Positions 1 to 6,327 of a DNA stretch of 6,327 nucleotides are shown here, in pieces (positions within the stretch are counted from its first letter, which is position 1; the number at the start of each line of letters is the position of its first letter). The notes below the pieces were generated by a model. That model ran no database searches. It saw nothing but the letters and a program-made list of their open reading frames with translations, and was not told the DNA's origin. Source of the DNA: Planctomycetota bacterium (GTDB taxonomy: Bacteria; Planctomycetota; Phycisphaerae; WQYP01); NCBI GenBank assembly GCA_021805585.1, contig JAJZEY010000047.1, positions 1 through 6,327 of the forward strand, in the 5' to 3' direction. A program made the position numbers and the translations under genes.

Positions 1-245
1 TGGCGGGTCGGGCAAAGGATCTCCCTGGTTCGGCGGCGGAAGCCCGCGGCCCTGTTCCAAATGTCGGCTGGTCGGCTCCAGCCGGTTTCCGCCGGCGCTT
101 TACCCATTGGTATTAAATATCCGAAATCTTCTTACGCCGCAGTCTGCGGTGGCGACCTTTCTTTTTCACCCTTCCGCGATCCGGTCCGCACCGGTTCTTC
201 GGCGGGCTGATTCGTCCCGGCACACACCACAAAGCCGGCGGACGG
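1..245. other. Upstream stretch with no supported gene
   Basis: No reading frame here has a convincing start, ribosome site or recognisable protein. One + frame is open from the window edge to a TAA at 114-116 (37 residues, ending RFTHWY), another to a TGA at 208-210, and a third to a TAA near 255. None stands out in codon use, so the tail of an upstream + strand gene is possible but undecided. The minus strand has stops in all frames between 100 and 168. What is visible is secondary structure: perfect or near-perfect hairpins at 65-71/78-84, 135-141/145-151 and 181-185/190-194. I read the region as mostly intergenic. Confidence 0.4.
135..166 (+). terminator. Possible weak intrinsic terminator
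   Basis: A 7-bp stem (135-141 with 145-151, including one G-T pair and a 3-base loop GTC) is followed six bases later by a pyrimidine tract with eight T in nine bases (158-166). The stem is GC-rich, but the gap before the T tract is longer than usual, so this would be a poor terminator. It would fit the end of a gene lying upstream of the window, which cannot be confirmed. Confidence 0.25.
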
Positions 246-294
246 TACTTTTAATTTAATACATACACACATATAGATTTTATATTATTATAAC
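246..294 (+). promoter_or_regulatory. AT-rich island, candidate promoter for the efflux operon
   Basis: A run of almost pure A/T with a CA-rich centre separates GC-rich flanks and lies 90-138 bases before the adaptor start. It contains several -10-like hexamers: TATAGA at 272-277, TATTAT at 283-288 and TATAAC at 289-294. No good TTGACA-like -35 sits at 17 bases from any of them; the best is TTTTAA at 249-254, paired with TATAGA. A small AT inverted repeat (280-284/289-293) overlaps the -10-like boxes. I see no clear dyad of the kind used by CueR/MerR-type or CusR-type copper regulators. It is placed as the promoter because of composition and position only. Confidence 0.35.
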
Positions 295-338
295 AGCGGT
301 TTCGCCATCACCGGCATGAATCGCTTGTGGCGCACGCC

Positions 339-357
339 CACCCCGGATCGCCGGGTG
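339..357 (+). promoter_or_regulatory. GC hairpin in the leader just before the adaptor gene
   Basis: CCCGG (342-346) and CCGGG (351-355) pair around a 4-base loop; with a one-base bulge at 341, positions 339-340 also pair with 356-357. The structure ends 26 bases before the ATG at 384 and does not cover the weak Shine-Dalgarno-like TTGGAA at 371-376. It could influence mRNA stability or ribosome access, but no regulatory role is shown by the sequence. Confidence 0.2.
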
Positions 358-383
358 CCGGCGGCTAAATTTGGAATATTTTT

Positions 384-1763
384 ATGCGGCTTGGACCTGT
401 TACAACCGGACTTATAGGCATTATTTGCGCCATGTTCGGCTTTTTGCTGGCAATTCTTATTCAATACCCTTCGGGACAAGCCGTTGGCGGCGGCGGGAGC
501 GGGCCAGAAAAGCCGGGCAAAACGGGCACAACGGCAATAGCGCATACATCCGCAAAGGCCACCGCCAAACGTAAAATTCTTTATTGGTGGGATCCGATGG
601 TCGGAGCATCGTCCATTTCGCCAAAGCCGGGCGTCAGTTCCATGGGAATGGCGCTGATACCGGTCTACGCGCCATCAAGTAAGAGCGACAATTCGGGACA
701 GGTTCATGTGGATCCCGCCATGGTGCAGAATATGGGCATTCAAACCGGTTCGGTCACTATGGGCGCATTGACCAGGGACGTGCGAACCGTCGGTACCTTG
801 GAGGTGCCGGCACCCAATCGCGTGGCGATCACCATGCGCACGGATGGTTGGATCGGCAAACTTTTTGCGACTACCAATGGTACCGTCATCCGGCGTGGGC
901 AGCCGCTGCTGACACTGTACAGTCCGAAGATTGTGGCTGCGGAACAGGAACTCGTGGCGGCGCAAAAGATGGTCGCTATGGCTGAAAAAAGTACGGATAG
1001 CCAGGCGCTTGCCCAGGCCCGAGGACTGGTCGGGGCTGTTTCCATGCGACTGAAGTTTCTGGGCGTGAATCAGGCCACCGTTCAAACGGTCCTTAAAACC
1101 TTGAAACCGGAAGTGTATGTCACTTTTTTAAGCCCCGCCAACGGCGTCCTTACGCAGGTAAAAGTACAGCGGAAATCACCCATTACGTCCGGCATGATCG
1201 TGATGCGCATTGATAATCTTTCCACGCTTTGGCTCAACACCTATGTGTATGAGAACCAACTTCCCTGGATTGCGATGAAGCAGCGCGTGGTGGCCGGTAT
1301 CGCGGCGTTTCCGGGCAAGAAGTTTACCGGGCGAATTATCTTCATAGACCCGTTGGAAAACCCGAAAAATCATACCATCACGGTGCGGGTGGCCCTGGAT
1401 AATTCCAATGGGAAGCTTCTCCCGGGTATGTTTGCGTTGGCCGATATTCTTACGAGGCCCGTGAAGCACGCCATTCTGGTGCCGCGCCGGGCGGTTATAA
1501 ACACGGGCACCGGCGAACTGGTTTTCATTGAAACATCGCACGGGCATTATGACCCGGTAAAGGTCACGACCGGACTGGTGGGGGCGCACGGTCTGGTGCA
1601 GGTACTATCCGGCCTTGGGCCTGGACAAAAAGTGGTGACAAGCGGCCAATTCATGATTGATGTGGAGTCTCAATATAACCAGATTAAAGCCCGATTTTCG
1701 CCTGAAGCCTCGGCGGCCAAGCCGGTTGCCGGCACGAGGCCGGCACCAAAAATGTCCAAATAG
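384..1763 (+). CDS. cusB: CusB-type periplasmic adaptor of a Cu(I)/Ag(I) RND efflux system
   Basis: This 459-residue membrane-fusion protein would bridge the inner-membrane pump to the outer-membrane channel and pass metal to the pump. Residues 9-27 form a hydrophobic N-terminal anchor with no lipobox. A Gly/Ala/Lys linker follows, then a cysteine-free heavy-metal-binding segment (about 65-95: YWWDPM ... SMGM ... IPVY). Its M72, M87 and M89 have exactly the 15 and 2 residue spacing of the metal-binding Met of E. coli CusB, which is strong evidence for Cu(I)/Ag(I). Then come the two halves of the lipoyl-like domain (about 146-182 and 243-277) flanking a short helical part (183-240, with YSPKIVAAEQEL), a beta-barrel (about 280-357) and the membrane-proximal domain (about 362-437). 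The length is slightly above the roughly 407 of E. coli CusB because of the linker and the C-terminal tail. The start is the first ATG after an in-frame TAA at 366-368; the ribosome site is weak (GGA at 373-375). A CzcB-type Zn/Co/Ni adaptor is less likely. Confidence 0.95.
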   Translation: MRLGPVTTGLIGIICAMFGFLLAILIQYPSGQAVGGGGSGPEKPGKTGTTAIAHTSAKATAKRKILYWWDPMVGASSISPKPGVSSMGMALIPVYAPSSKSDNSGQVHVDPAMVQNMGIQTGSVTMGALTRDVRTVGTLEVPAPNRVAITMRTDGWIGKLFATTNGTVIRRGQPLLTLYSPKIVAAEQELVAAQKMVAMAEKSTDSQALAQARGLVGAVSMRLKFLGVNQATVQTVLKTLKPEVYVTFLSPANGVLTQVKVQRKSPITSGMIVMRIDNLSTLWLNTYVYENQLPWIAMKQRVVAGIAAFPGKKFTGRIIFIDPLENPKNHTITVRVALDNSNGKLLPGMFALADILTRPVKHAILVPRRAVINTGTGELVFIETSHGHYDPVKVTTGLVGAHGLVQVLSGLGPGQKVVTSGQFMIDVESQYNQIKARFSPEASAAKPVAGTRPAPKMSK

Positions 1764-1809
1764 ATGCGGATTGCCGCCGGTGTTCAGGATTTTAAGCCGA
1801 TTTATCCCC

Positions 1810-1826
1810 AAGGAATGGACCGCAAC
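1810..1826 (+). promoter_or_regulatory. Ribosome-binding region that decides the pump start
   Basis: AAGGA at 1810-1814 and GGA at 1817-1819 lie 12 and 7 bases before the ATG at 1827. No purine-rich site precedes the in-frame ATG at 1764, which directly follows the adaptor's TAG, and none precedes the ATG at 1815. This favours 1827, where the protein begins MIRKIIELSIKNR in register with other CusA proteins. The spacing of the stronger box is a little long, so initiation may depend partly on ribosomes finishing the adaptor gene 63 bases upstream. Confidence 0.6.
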
Positions 1827-4800
1827 ATGATCCGTAAAATTATTGAATTGTCCATAAAGAACCGCGTGCTGGTGGCGCTGCTTTCGCTGATGATAATTGC
1901 CATTGCGGGCTGGGCGGCGTTTCACAGCAAGCTGGACGCGGTTCCCGACTTATCCGATGTGCAGGTGCTGGTGCTGACCGACTACCCGGGCCAATCGCCG
2001 GGAGTGGTGGAAAAGCAGGTGACTTATCCGCTGGAAACGCAGTTGATTCATGTGCCGGATGTAAAAGCCGTGCGCGGTCAAAGCATGTTTGAGTATTCCC
2101 TGATTACGGTCGTGTTCAAAAATGGAACGGATTTATACTGGGCAAGAAGCCGTGTACTCGAATACCTGAGCTACGCCAAGGCGCTATTACCCGCAGGAAT
2201 TGATCCGCAACTTGGTCCAGACGCAACGGGAGCGGGCTGGGCTTTTCAGTACGCGCTGTATCCGGGCTGGTATGCGCGGCATCATCCCAATGGAATATGG
2301 CATAACAGCCAATCCGGTCACTGGTATGCGCATCGGGTACAGGCACCGGTAAAAGACCGCAAGGGGTTGCAATTGGTGCGGGGTTTTGACCATCCGGGAA
2401 AATCGCCCCTGTCGGGACAGCCTCTGGTTTCCTGCAATATTAATCTGGGCCAATTGCGATCGCTGCAGGATTGGTTCGTCCGATACCAGCTTGAAGCGGT
2501 GCCGGGCGTTTCCGAAGTAGCGGGCCTCGGTGGTTTTGAGGAGCAATACCAGGTGGTGCTGAATCCCAACAAGCTGCGGGCATACCACCTTAGCATCAAT
2601 CAGGTGACGCGGGCCATTCAGCAATCCAACAATGATGTGGGTGGAGCGGTGGTGGATCGCAGCGAATTTCAATACATTGTGCGCAGCCGCGGGTATTTAA
2701 AAAATATCGGCCAACTTCGGAATGTACCGGTTGGCCAGGCGAAGGATGGTACGCCCATTTTGCTGGGCACCGTGGCCACGGTTCAAATAGCCGGGGCGCA
2801 GCGGCTGGGCCTTCTGGACTGGAATGGTCTGGGTGAAGCGGTGGGAGGAATTGTGGTGGTCCGTTCGGGTGCGGATACCTACCGTGTTATTCAACGGCTC
2901 AAACGGAAAATTGCGGTGCTGACCAACAGCTTGCCGCCGGGAATTATATTCAAGACCGGCTACGATCGCACAAACCTGATCAAGCGTTCCATCCATACCT
3001 TATCGGATACCCTGATGGAGGAAATGATTGTTGTCGCGGTGATATGCCTGGTATTTCTGCTTCATGGCCGCAGCGGTCTGGTGGCGATAACGGTTATTCC
3101 ATCGAGCATGATTATAAGCCTGGCGATTTTGTATGGGCTGGGTATCAGCGCCAATATTATGAGTTTAAGCGGAATAGCCATTGCGATTGGTGTGGTGGTG
3201 GACAGCGCCATCGTCATGGTGGAAAACGCGCACCAGCACATCAATCGGGATGAAGAGCGCGTCAAAAACGGCCATCCGCAGGTACCGCGAGCGGAACTTA
3301 TACTGACTGCGGCGGCGGAAGTCGGGCCGAGTCTGTTTTTCAGTCTGCTGATTATTACCGTAAGTTTTCTGCCGATATTTGTATTGCCGGGCGAAAGCGG
3401 AAAAATGTTTTCGCCTCTGGCGCTGACTAAAACCTTTGCAATCGCCTCGGCGGCGCTGCTGTCGATTACCATTGTGCCGGTGCTGATGATTTATTTCATA
3501 AGCCCGCGATTATTTCCGGAAAGCTGGCCATGGTGGATTCAATGGCCTGTTGCCCTGGCTATTGTGATACTGCCGGCAATCGGGCTTTATCATGTGCCGG
3601 GTCCGACCAGTGAACTGGGGCGCTACCGCGGGTGGCTGTGTATCGGTTGGATGGCTCTGGCAATATTGCTGGTCGTGCCGCAGAAGATCATTCATGAAGA
3701 TCGCAATTTTGTCGCCCGCATGCTGCAAAAGTGTTTTGATCCTGTTTTTCGCGCTGCCATGTTTTTGCGATGGCCAATTCTGGTTCTGATGGCGGGGCTT
3801 TGCCTTTCGATTCTCTGGCCGATGTCCCGGCTGGGAACGGAATTTACGCCTCCGCTTTACGAAGGGGATTTGGAATACATGCCAACAACCTATCCCGGTA
3901 TCAGTGTTGGGGCGGCACGGTATGTACTGGGGCAAAGCGACAAAATTATCAAGAGCTTTCCCGAAGTAAAGTCTGTTTTCGGCCAGATTGGCCGCGCGGA
4001 CACCGCCACCGATTCGGCACCGATGAATATGATAGACACGATAGTGCGGCTCAAACGCCGGTCGCAATGGCCCAGCGTGCCGGTTGGGCGGTTTTATGAT
4101 TCCTGGCCGCACTGGCTGGCGTGGCCGTTTGCGCATACATTCTGGCCGACCACAGCCCATCTGACGCTGATGCAGGTAAAGCATGGCTGGACGGGTGCCG
4201 ACGGGAAGCGTCATCCGGGAATGGACGAAGCCCTGAAAATCCCGGGTTTTGTTGTGTATTGGACGATGCCCATCACCAACCGGGTGAACATGGTGAATAC
4301 AGGCAGCAAAACCCTGCTTGGGATACGGGTGTTTGGGGAAAATCTGGGAGTGCTGGGCAAGGTTTCCAATCAGATTGCCCATGTGTTGCAGGGCGTCCGC
4401 GGAACGGGAAGTGCGATCGCGAATCAGCCGCTGGGGGGATATTATCTGAGCATTCATGTCAGGCGACTGAGTGCGGCGCGATATGGTTTAACCCAGGGCG
4501 CGGTGCAGAAAATCATCACCATGGCCATCGGGGGAGAACCGGTGAGCACCATGGTAATTGGATTGCAGCGGCTGCCGATTACGGTGCGCTATTTCCGGAA
4601 TCTGCGCGGCAGCGTGACCGCGCTGAAGGCATTGCCCATTGCCACACCCAATGGCGGCTTTATCAATCTGGGAATGGTGGCCAATATTTCCTACCGTTCC
4701 GGCCCACCGGAAATAGACTCTCAAAACGCCTTAACGCTTAATTACATCAACATTACACCAACTGTAAATGACACGCTGGGTTATGTGCGCCGCGCCAATG

Positions 4801-5468
4801 CGGCCATCCGCGGTCAGGTTGTGCTTCCCGCCGGCTACACCTACCAGTGGATCGGACTTTATAAACAGATTCAGGAATCCAATAGCCGCCTGAAACTCGC
4901 CATACCGCTGGTGCTGCTGACGATTTTCATTCTATTGTTCGTAGCGACTGGAAGTGTGGGGCGGGTGCTGGGGGTGCTGCTTTCCGTGCCTTTTGGTCTG
5001 GTGGGTGCGATATGGGCGTTGTATTTTCTGCACTACCAGCTTTCGGTGGCGGTGTGGGTGGGGATTATCGCGCTGGCCGGATTGTGTGCGGAAATGGGAC
5101 TGGTGCTGCTGCTGTACCTGGATGTGAGTTTTAGCGAGGCCAAAAATGCGGGTCTCATGCGCGACCGCCAGGATCTGTTTGCGGCGGTCCGCACCGGTGC
5201 GGTGCGGCGCATTCGTCCGCAGACCATGACCGTCTGCGCCGCGCTGATTGGACTAACGCCATTGCTTTGGGTGCATGGCGCGGGGGCAACCGTGATGCGG
5301 CGACTGGCGGCCCCGATGATCGGCGGCCTGGGAACGGCATTTGTTCTGGAGCTTCTGGTTCTTCCGGCGCTTTACTATATCGCCATGGGCTGGAAGCTGT
5401 TCGGCGCACCACGGATTTCACTGAAATTCAGGCGTAAGCGGCCTGCACCCACAGGAGATGCCTCATGA
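1827..5468 (+). CDS. cusA: CusA-type heavy-metal RND proton antiporter, enlarged
   Basis: Inner-membrane pump, 1213 residues from the chosen start (1234 if the ATG at 1764 were used; E. coli CusA has 1047). Order: TM1 about 14-32, first periplasmic half to about 395, TM2-TM6 about 398-556, an added hydrophobic hairpin about 569-588 and 602-618, TM7 about 647-665, second periplasmic half to about 1020, TM8-TM12 about 1022-1187. The substrate site is complete: M685, M735 and M822 match M573, M623 and M672 of E. coli. Charged path residues R83, E679, D729, R819 and K828 also match, and E625 is Asp (D737). The TM4 proton relay is present (A453, D459, E466), as is E1089, but the relay Lys of E. 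coli (K984) is Gln1132. Transmembrane Met pairs M464-M554 and M445-M1157 are kept; the middle pair is V457/I539. Three inserts explain the extra length (about 145-209, 560-626 and 745-805). The equivalences are from memory of the E. coli protein, though the numbering is self-consistent. The gene overlaps the next by ATGA. Confidence 0.95.
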   Translation: MIRKIIELSIKNRVLVALLSLMIIAIAGWAAFHSKLDAVPDLSDVQVLVLTDYPGQSPGVVEKQVTYPLETQLIHVPDVKAVRGQSMFEYSLITVVFKNGTDLYWARSRVLEYLSYAKALLPAGIDPQLGPDATGAGWAFQYALYPGWYARHHPNGIWHNSQSGHWYAHRVQAPVKDRKGLQLVRGFDHPGKSPLSGQPLVSCNINLGQLRSLQDWFVRYQLEAVPGVSEVAGLGGFEEQYQVVLNPNKLRAYHLSINQVTRAIQQSNNDVGGAVVDRSEFQYIVRSRGYLKNIGQLRNVPVGQAKDGTPILLGTVATVQIAGAQRLGLLDWNGLGEAVGGIVVVRSGADTYRVIQRLKRKIAVLTNSLPPGIIFKTGYDRTNLIKRSIHTLSDTLMEEMIVVAVICLVFLLHGRSGLVAITVIPSSMIISLAILYGLGISANIMSLSGIAIAIGVVVDSAIVMVENAHQHINRDEERVKNGHPQVPRAELILTAAAEVGPSLFFSLLIITVSFLPIFVLPGESGKMFSPLALTKTFAIASAALLSITIVPVLMIYFISPRLFPESWPWWIQWPVALAIVILPAIGLYHVPGPTSELGRYRGWLCIGWMALAILLVVPQKIIHEDRNFVARMLQKCFDPVFRAAMFLRWPILVLMAGLCLSILWPMSRLGTEFTPPLYEGDLEYMPTTYPGISVGAARYVLGQSDKIIKSFPEVKSVFGQIGRADTATDSAPMNMIDTIVRLKRRSQWPSVPVGRFYDSWPHWLAWPFAHTFWPTTAHLTLMQVKHGWTGADGKRHPGMDEALKIPGFVVYWTMPITNRVNMVNTGSKTLLGIRVFGENLGVLGKVSNQIAHVLQGVRGTGSAIANQPLGGYYLSIHVRRLSAARYGLTQGAVQKIITMAIGGEPVSTMVIGLQRLPITVRYFRNLRGSVTALKALPIATPNGGFINLGMVANISYRSGPPEIDSQNALTLNYINITPTVNDTLGYVRRANAAIRGQVVLPAGYTYQWIGLYKQIQESNSRLKLAIPLVLLTIFILLFVATGSVGRVLGVLLSVPFGLVGAIWALYFLHYQLSVAVWVGIIALAGLCAEMGLVLLLYLDVSFSEAKNAGLMRDRQDLFAAVRTGAVRRIRPQTMTVCAALIGLTPLLWVHGAGATVMRRLAAPMIGGLGTAFVLELLVLPALYYIAMGWKLFGAPRISLKFRRKRPAPTGDAS
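5453..5457 (+). promoter_or_regulatory. Strong Shine-Dalgarno for the outer-membrane gene
   Basis: AGGAG lies 7 bases before the ATG at 5465, inside the last codons of the pump gene. With the ATGA stop/start overlap at 5465-5468 it fixes the start of the third gene and points to translational coupling between pump and channel. Confidence 0.8.
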
Positions 5469-6327
5469 AATATCGCTGTGCCGTTGTACTTCTTCTGGCA
5501 GGTCTGGCGGGCTGCACCATGCACCCGGCGGGGGAATCGCACTTGCGTCTGGCAGCGGCGCAAGCCGGAAAGCCGTTTGCCAAGCCTTATGCAGAGCGCC
5601 ATCTGCCGCCATTGCCAATCAAAGCCACGCCGCACCAACTCGTGGCCTATGCGCTGGTCAACAACCCGGCCGTGGAGCAGGCCTATTGGAACTGGCGCTC
5701 GGCAATTGATCAAATTCCGCAGGCGGGTACTGAACCGACCACTGTGATGCTGAATGCCGGAACACTGCTGACCAATGGAACCGCTTCCCTGGCAAATTCC
5801 ACGCTTGGTGTGTCCAACATGGGTAGCGCCGATATTCGCTGGCCTTCAAAAATGTCCGTGCAGGCCAAAAGGGCGCTCCACCAGGCAAAGGCCGCCGGGT
5901 GGAAATATATGTCCGCGCGTTTTTCCCTCCGCAGAGATGTCCTGATCGCCTGGTATCGGTATGTGAGCACTTTTCAATTGCTGAAATTGACCCGGCTGCA
6001 ATTGGCCAACATCCGATCCGCTGTAATGCTGCGCAAGGTGGCCGTAAGCACCGGCGGACCGACCGCGGACTGGCTGGCTGGCGAGAATTCAATCGATACG
6101 CTGCGGGTGCGCATGGCCGCGCTGAAGGCCAGAATACCGTCGCTTCTGGCGCGGCTTAATGCGGTGCTCGGTCGATCCGCCACCGCCGCTCTAGACCCGC
6201 CGTCGGCACTGCCTGCGGTCCATGGGCCGTCGTTAAACGACCGGGAGCTTTTACAACTGGCGGTACGTCGCAACCCGAATTTACGCGAACTGCGGCAATT
6301 GCAAAAATCCGGAAAATTGAGTATTCA
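5465..6327 (+). CDS. TolC-family outer-membrane efflux lipoprotein, 5' part
   Basis: The frame is open from the ATG to the window edge, giving 287 residues with no stop; the 3' end is missing. It would be the outer-membrane channel (CusC role) of the tripartite pump. Residues 1-17 are a lipoprotein signal peptide (positive start, Leu/Ala core, lipobox LAGC at 14-17); Cys17 would be lipidated, and Thr at +2 fits outer-membrane sorting. The first outer-membrane-efflux repeat covers about 56-240: helix start HQLVAYALVNNPAVEQA (57-73), WRSAIDQIPQAG (77-88), a beta-strand region about 91-128, a WPSK turn (126-129), and long helices about 131-182 and 184-237 (ending LNAVLGR). A second repeat opens at about 259 (ELLQLAVRRNPNLREL), as expected for a family in which two repeats build each protomer of a trimeric barrel-tunnel. 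Family lengths (about 420-480) suggest roughly a third is missing. The symbol is left blank because sequence similarity to CusC proper is distant; the role is inferred from position. Confidence 0.9.
   Translation, partial: MKYRCAVVLLLAGLAGCTMHPAGESHLRLAAAQAGKPFAKPYAERHLPPLPIKATPHQLVAYALVNNPAVEQAYWNWRSAIDQIPQAGTEPTTVMLNAGTLLTNGTASLANSTLGVSNMGSADIRWPSKMSVQAKRALHQAKAAGWKYMSARFSLRRDVLIAWYRYVSTFQLLKLTRLQLANIRSAVMLRKVAVSTGGPTADWLAGENSIDTLRVRMAALKARIPSLLARLNAVLGRSATAALDPPSALPAVHGPSLNDRELLQLAVRRNPNLRELRQLQKSGKLSI

Noticed and set aside
1..107. Possible minus-strand start (ATG read from 107) running off the window edge
   Set aside because: No ribosome site, only 35 residues visible and no recognisable protein; the evidence is too weak to call a gene.
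195..232. Sequence ending CACACACCA, resembling a tRNA 3' end
   Set aside because: No acceptor or T-arm pairing and no anticodon arm could be drawn upstream.
675..1589. Several minus-strand open frames opposite the adaptor gene
   Set aside because: All are antisense to a well-conserved adaptor, mutually overlapping, and without ribosome sites or recognisable products.
3510..4457. A 315-residue open frame on the minus strand, opposite the pump gene
   Set aside because: It lies entirely within the conserved pump sequence, has no recognisable domain, and is rich in Arg, His, Pro and Gln as expected from antisense reading of codon-biased DNA.
4121..4741. A 206-residue open frame on the + strand in another frame of the pump gene
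   Set aside because: The overlapping frame encodes the conserved CusA substrate-site and second periplasmic region; this frame has low-complexity Gly/His/Arg content and no family resemblance.
1827..5468. Assignment of the pump as a CzcA-type Zn/Co/Cd exporter
   Set aside because: All three Cu(I)/Ag(I)-site methionines and most associated charged residues of CusA are present, and the adaptor has the CusB Met pattern.
5458..5747. Two short + strand open frames at the start of the outer-membrane gene, suggesting a frameshift
   Set aside because: The frame starting at 5465 is open through the window edge with a clear signal peptide and TolC-family pattern, so no frameshift is needed.

Overview
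The window holds one complete and one partial operon-style block, all on the + strand: a periplasmic adaptor of the CusB type (384-1763), a heavy-metal RND pump of the CusA type (1827-5468), and the 5' part of a TolC-family outer-membrane lipoprotein (5465 to the window edge). Together these are the three parts of a tripartite efflux machine that would carry Cu(I)/Ag(I) from the periplasm (and possibly the cytoplasm) out through the outer membrane, driven by proton flow. The monovalent assignment rests on visible methionines. The adaptor keeps the three N-terminal Met at the E. coli CusB spacing. The pump keeps the three-Met substrate site of E. coli CusA (M573/M623/M672 there; M685/M735/M822 here).

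Layout. Positions 1-383 contain no gene I can support. They hold several short GC-rich hairpins, one weak terminator-like structure (135-166), and an AT-rich island (about 246-293) that is the most likely promoter area. The adaptor begins at 384. Its stop codon directly abuts an in-frame ATG at 1764, but I place the pump start at 1827, where the conserved CusA N-terminus begins. The pump and the outer-membrane gene overlap by an ATGA (5465-5468) with a strong Shine-Dalgarno, so translational coupling is likely. The gene order is B-A-C, unlike the C-F-B-A order of E. coli cus. No regulator or CusF-like chaperone is visible.

The pump is the notable object. At 1213 residues it is about 165 longer than E. 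coli CusA, and nearly all the excess lies in three blocks: a His/Trp-rich periplasmic insert that ends in a cysteine-free relic of a heavy-metal-binding domain, an extra hydrophobic hairpin between TM6 and TM7, and a Trp/Pro-rich insert between the second and third substrate methionines. By alignment from memory, several parts of the E. coli transport path are replaced although the binding site is intact: one transmembrane Met pair, the periplasmic Met pair and the proton-relay lysine.

Organism. A two-membrane bacterium is certain from the tripartite pump and the outer-membrane lipoprotein. The form of the TolC protein and the enlarged pump remind me of Planctomycetota (Phycisphaerae-like) or related deep-branching lineages. 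This is an impression from family resemblance, not a demonstrated placement.
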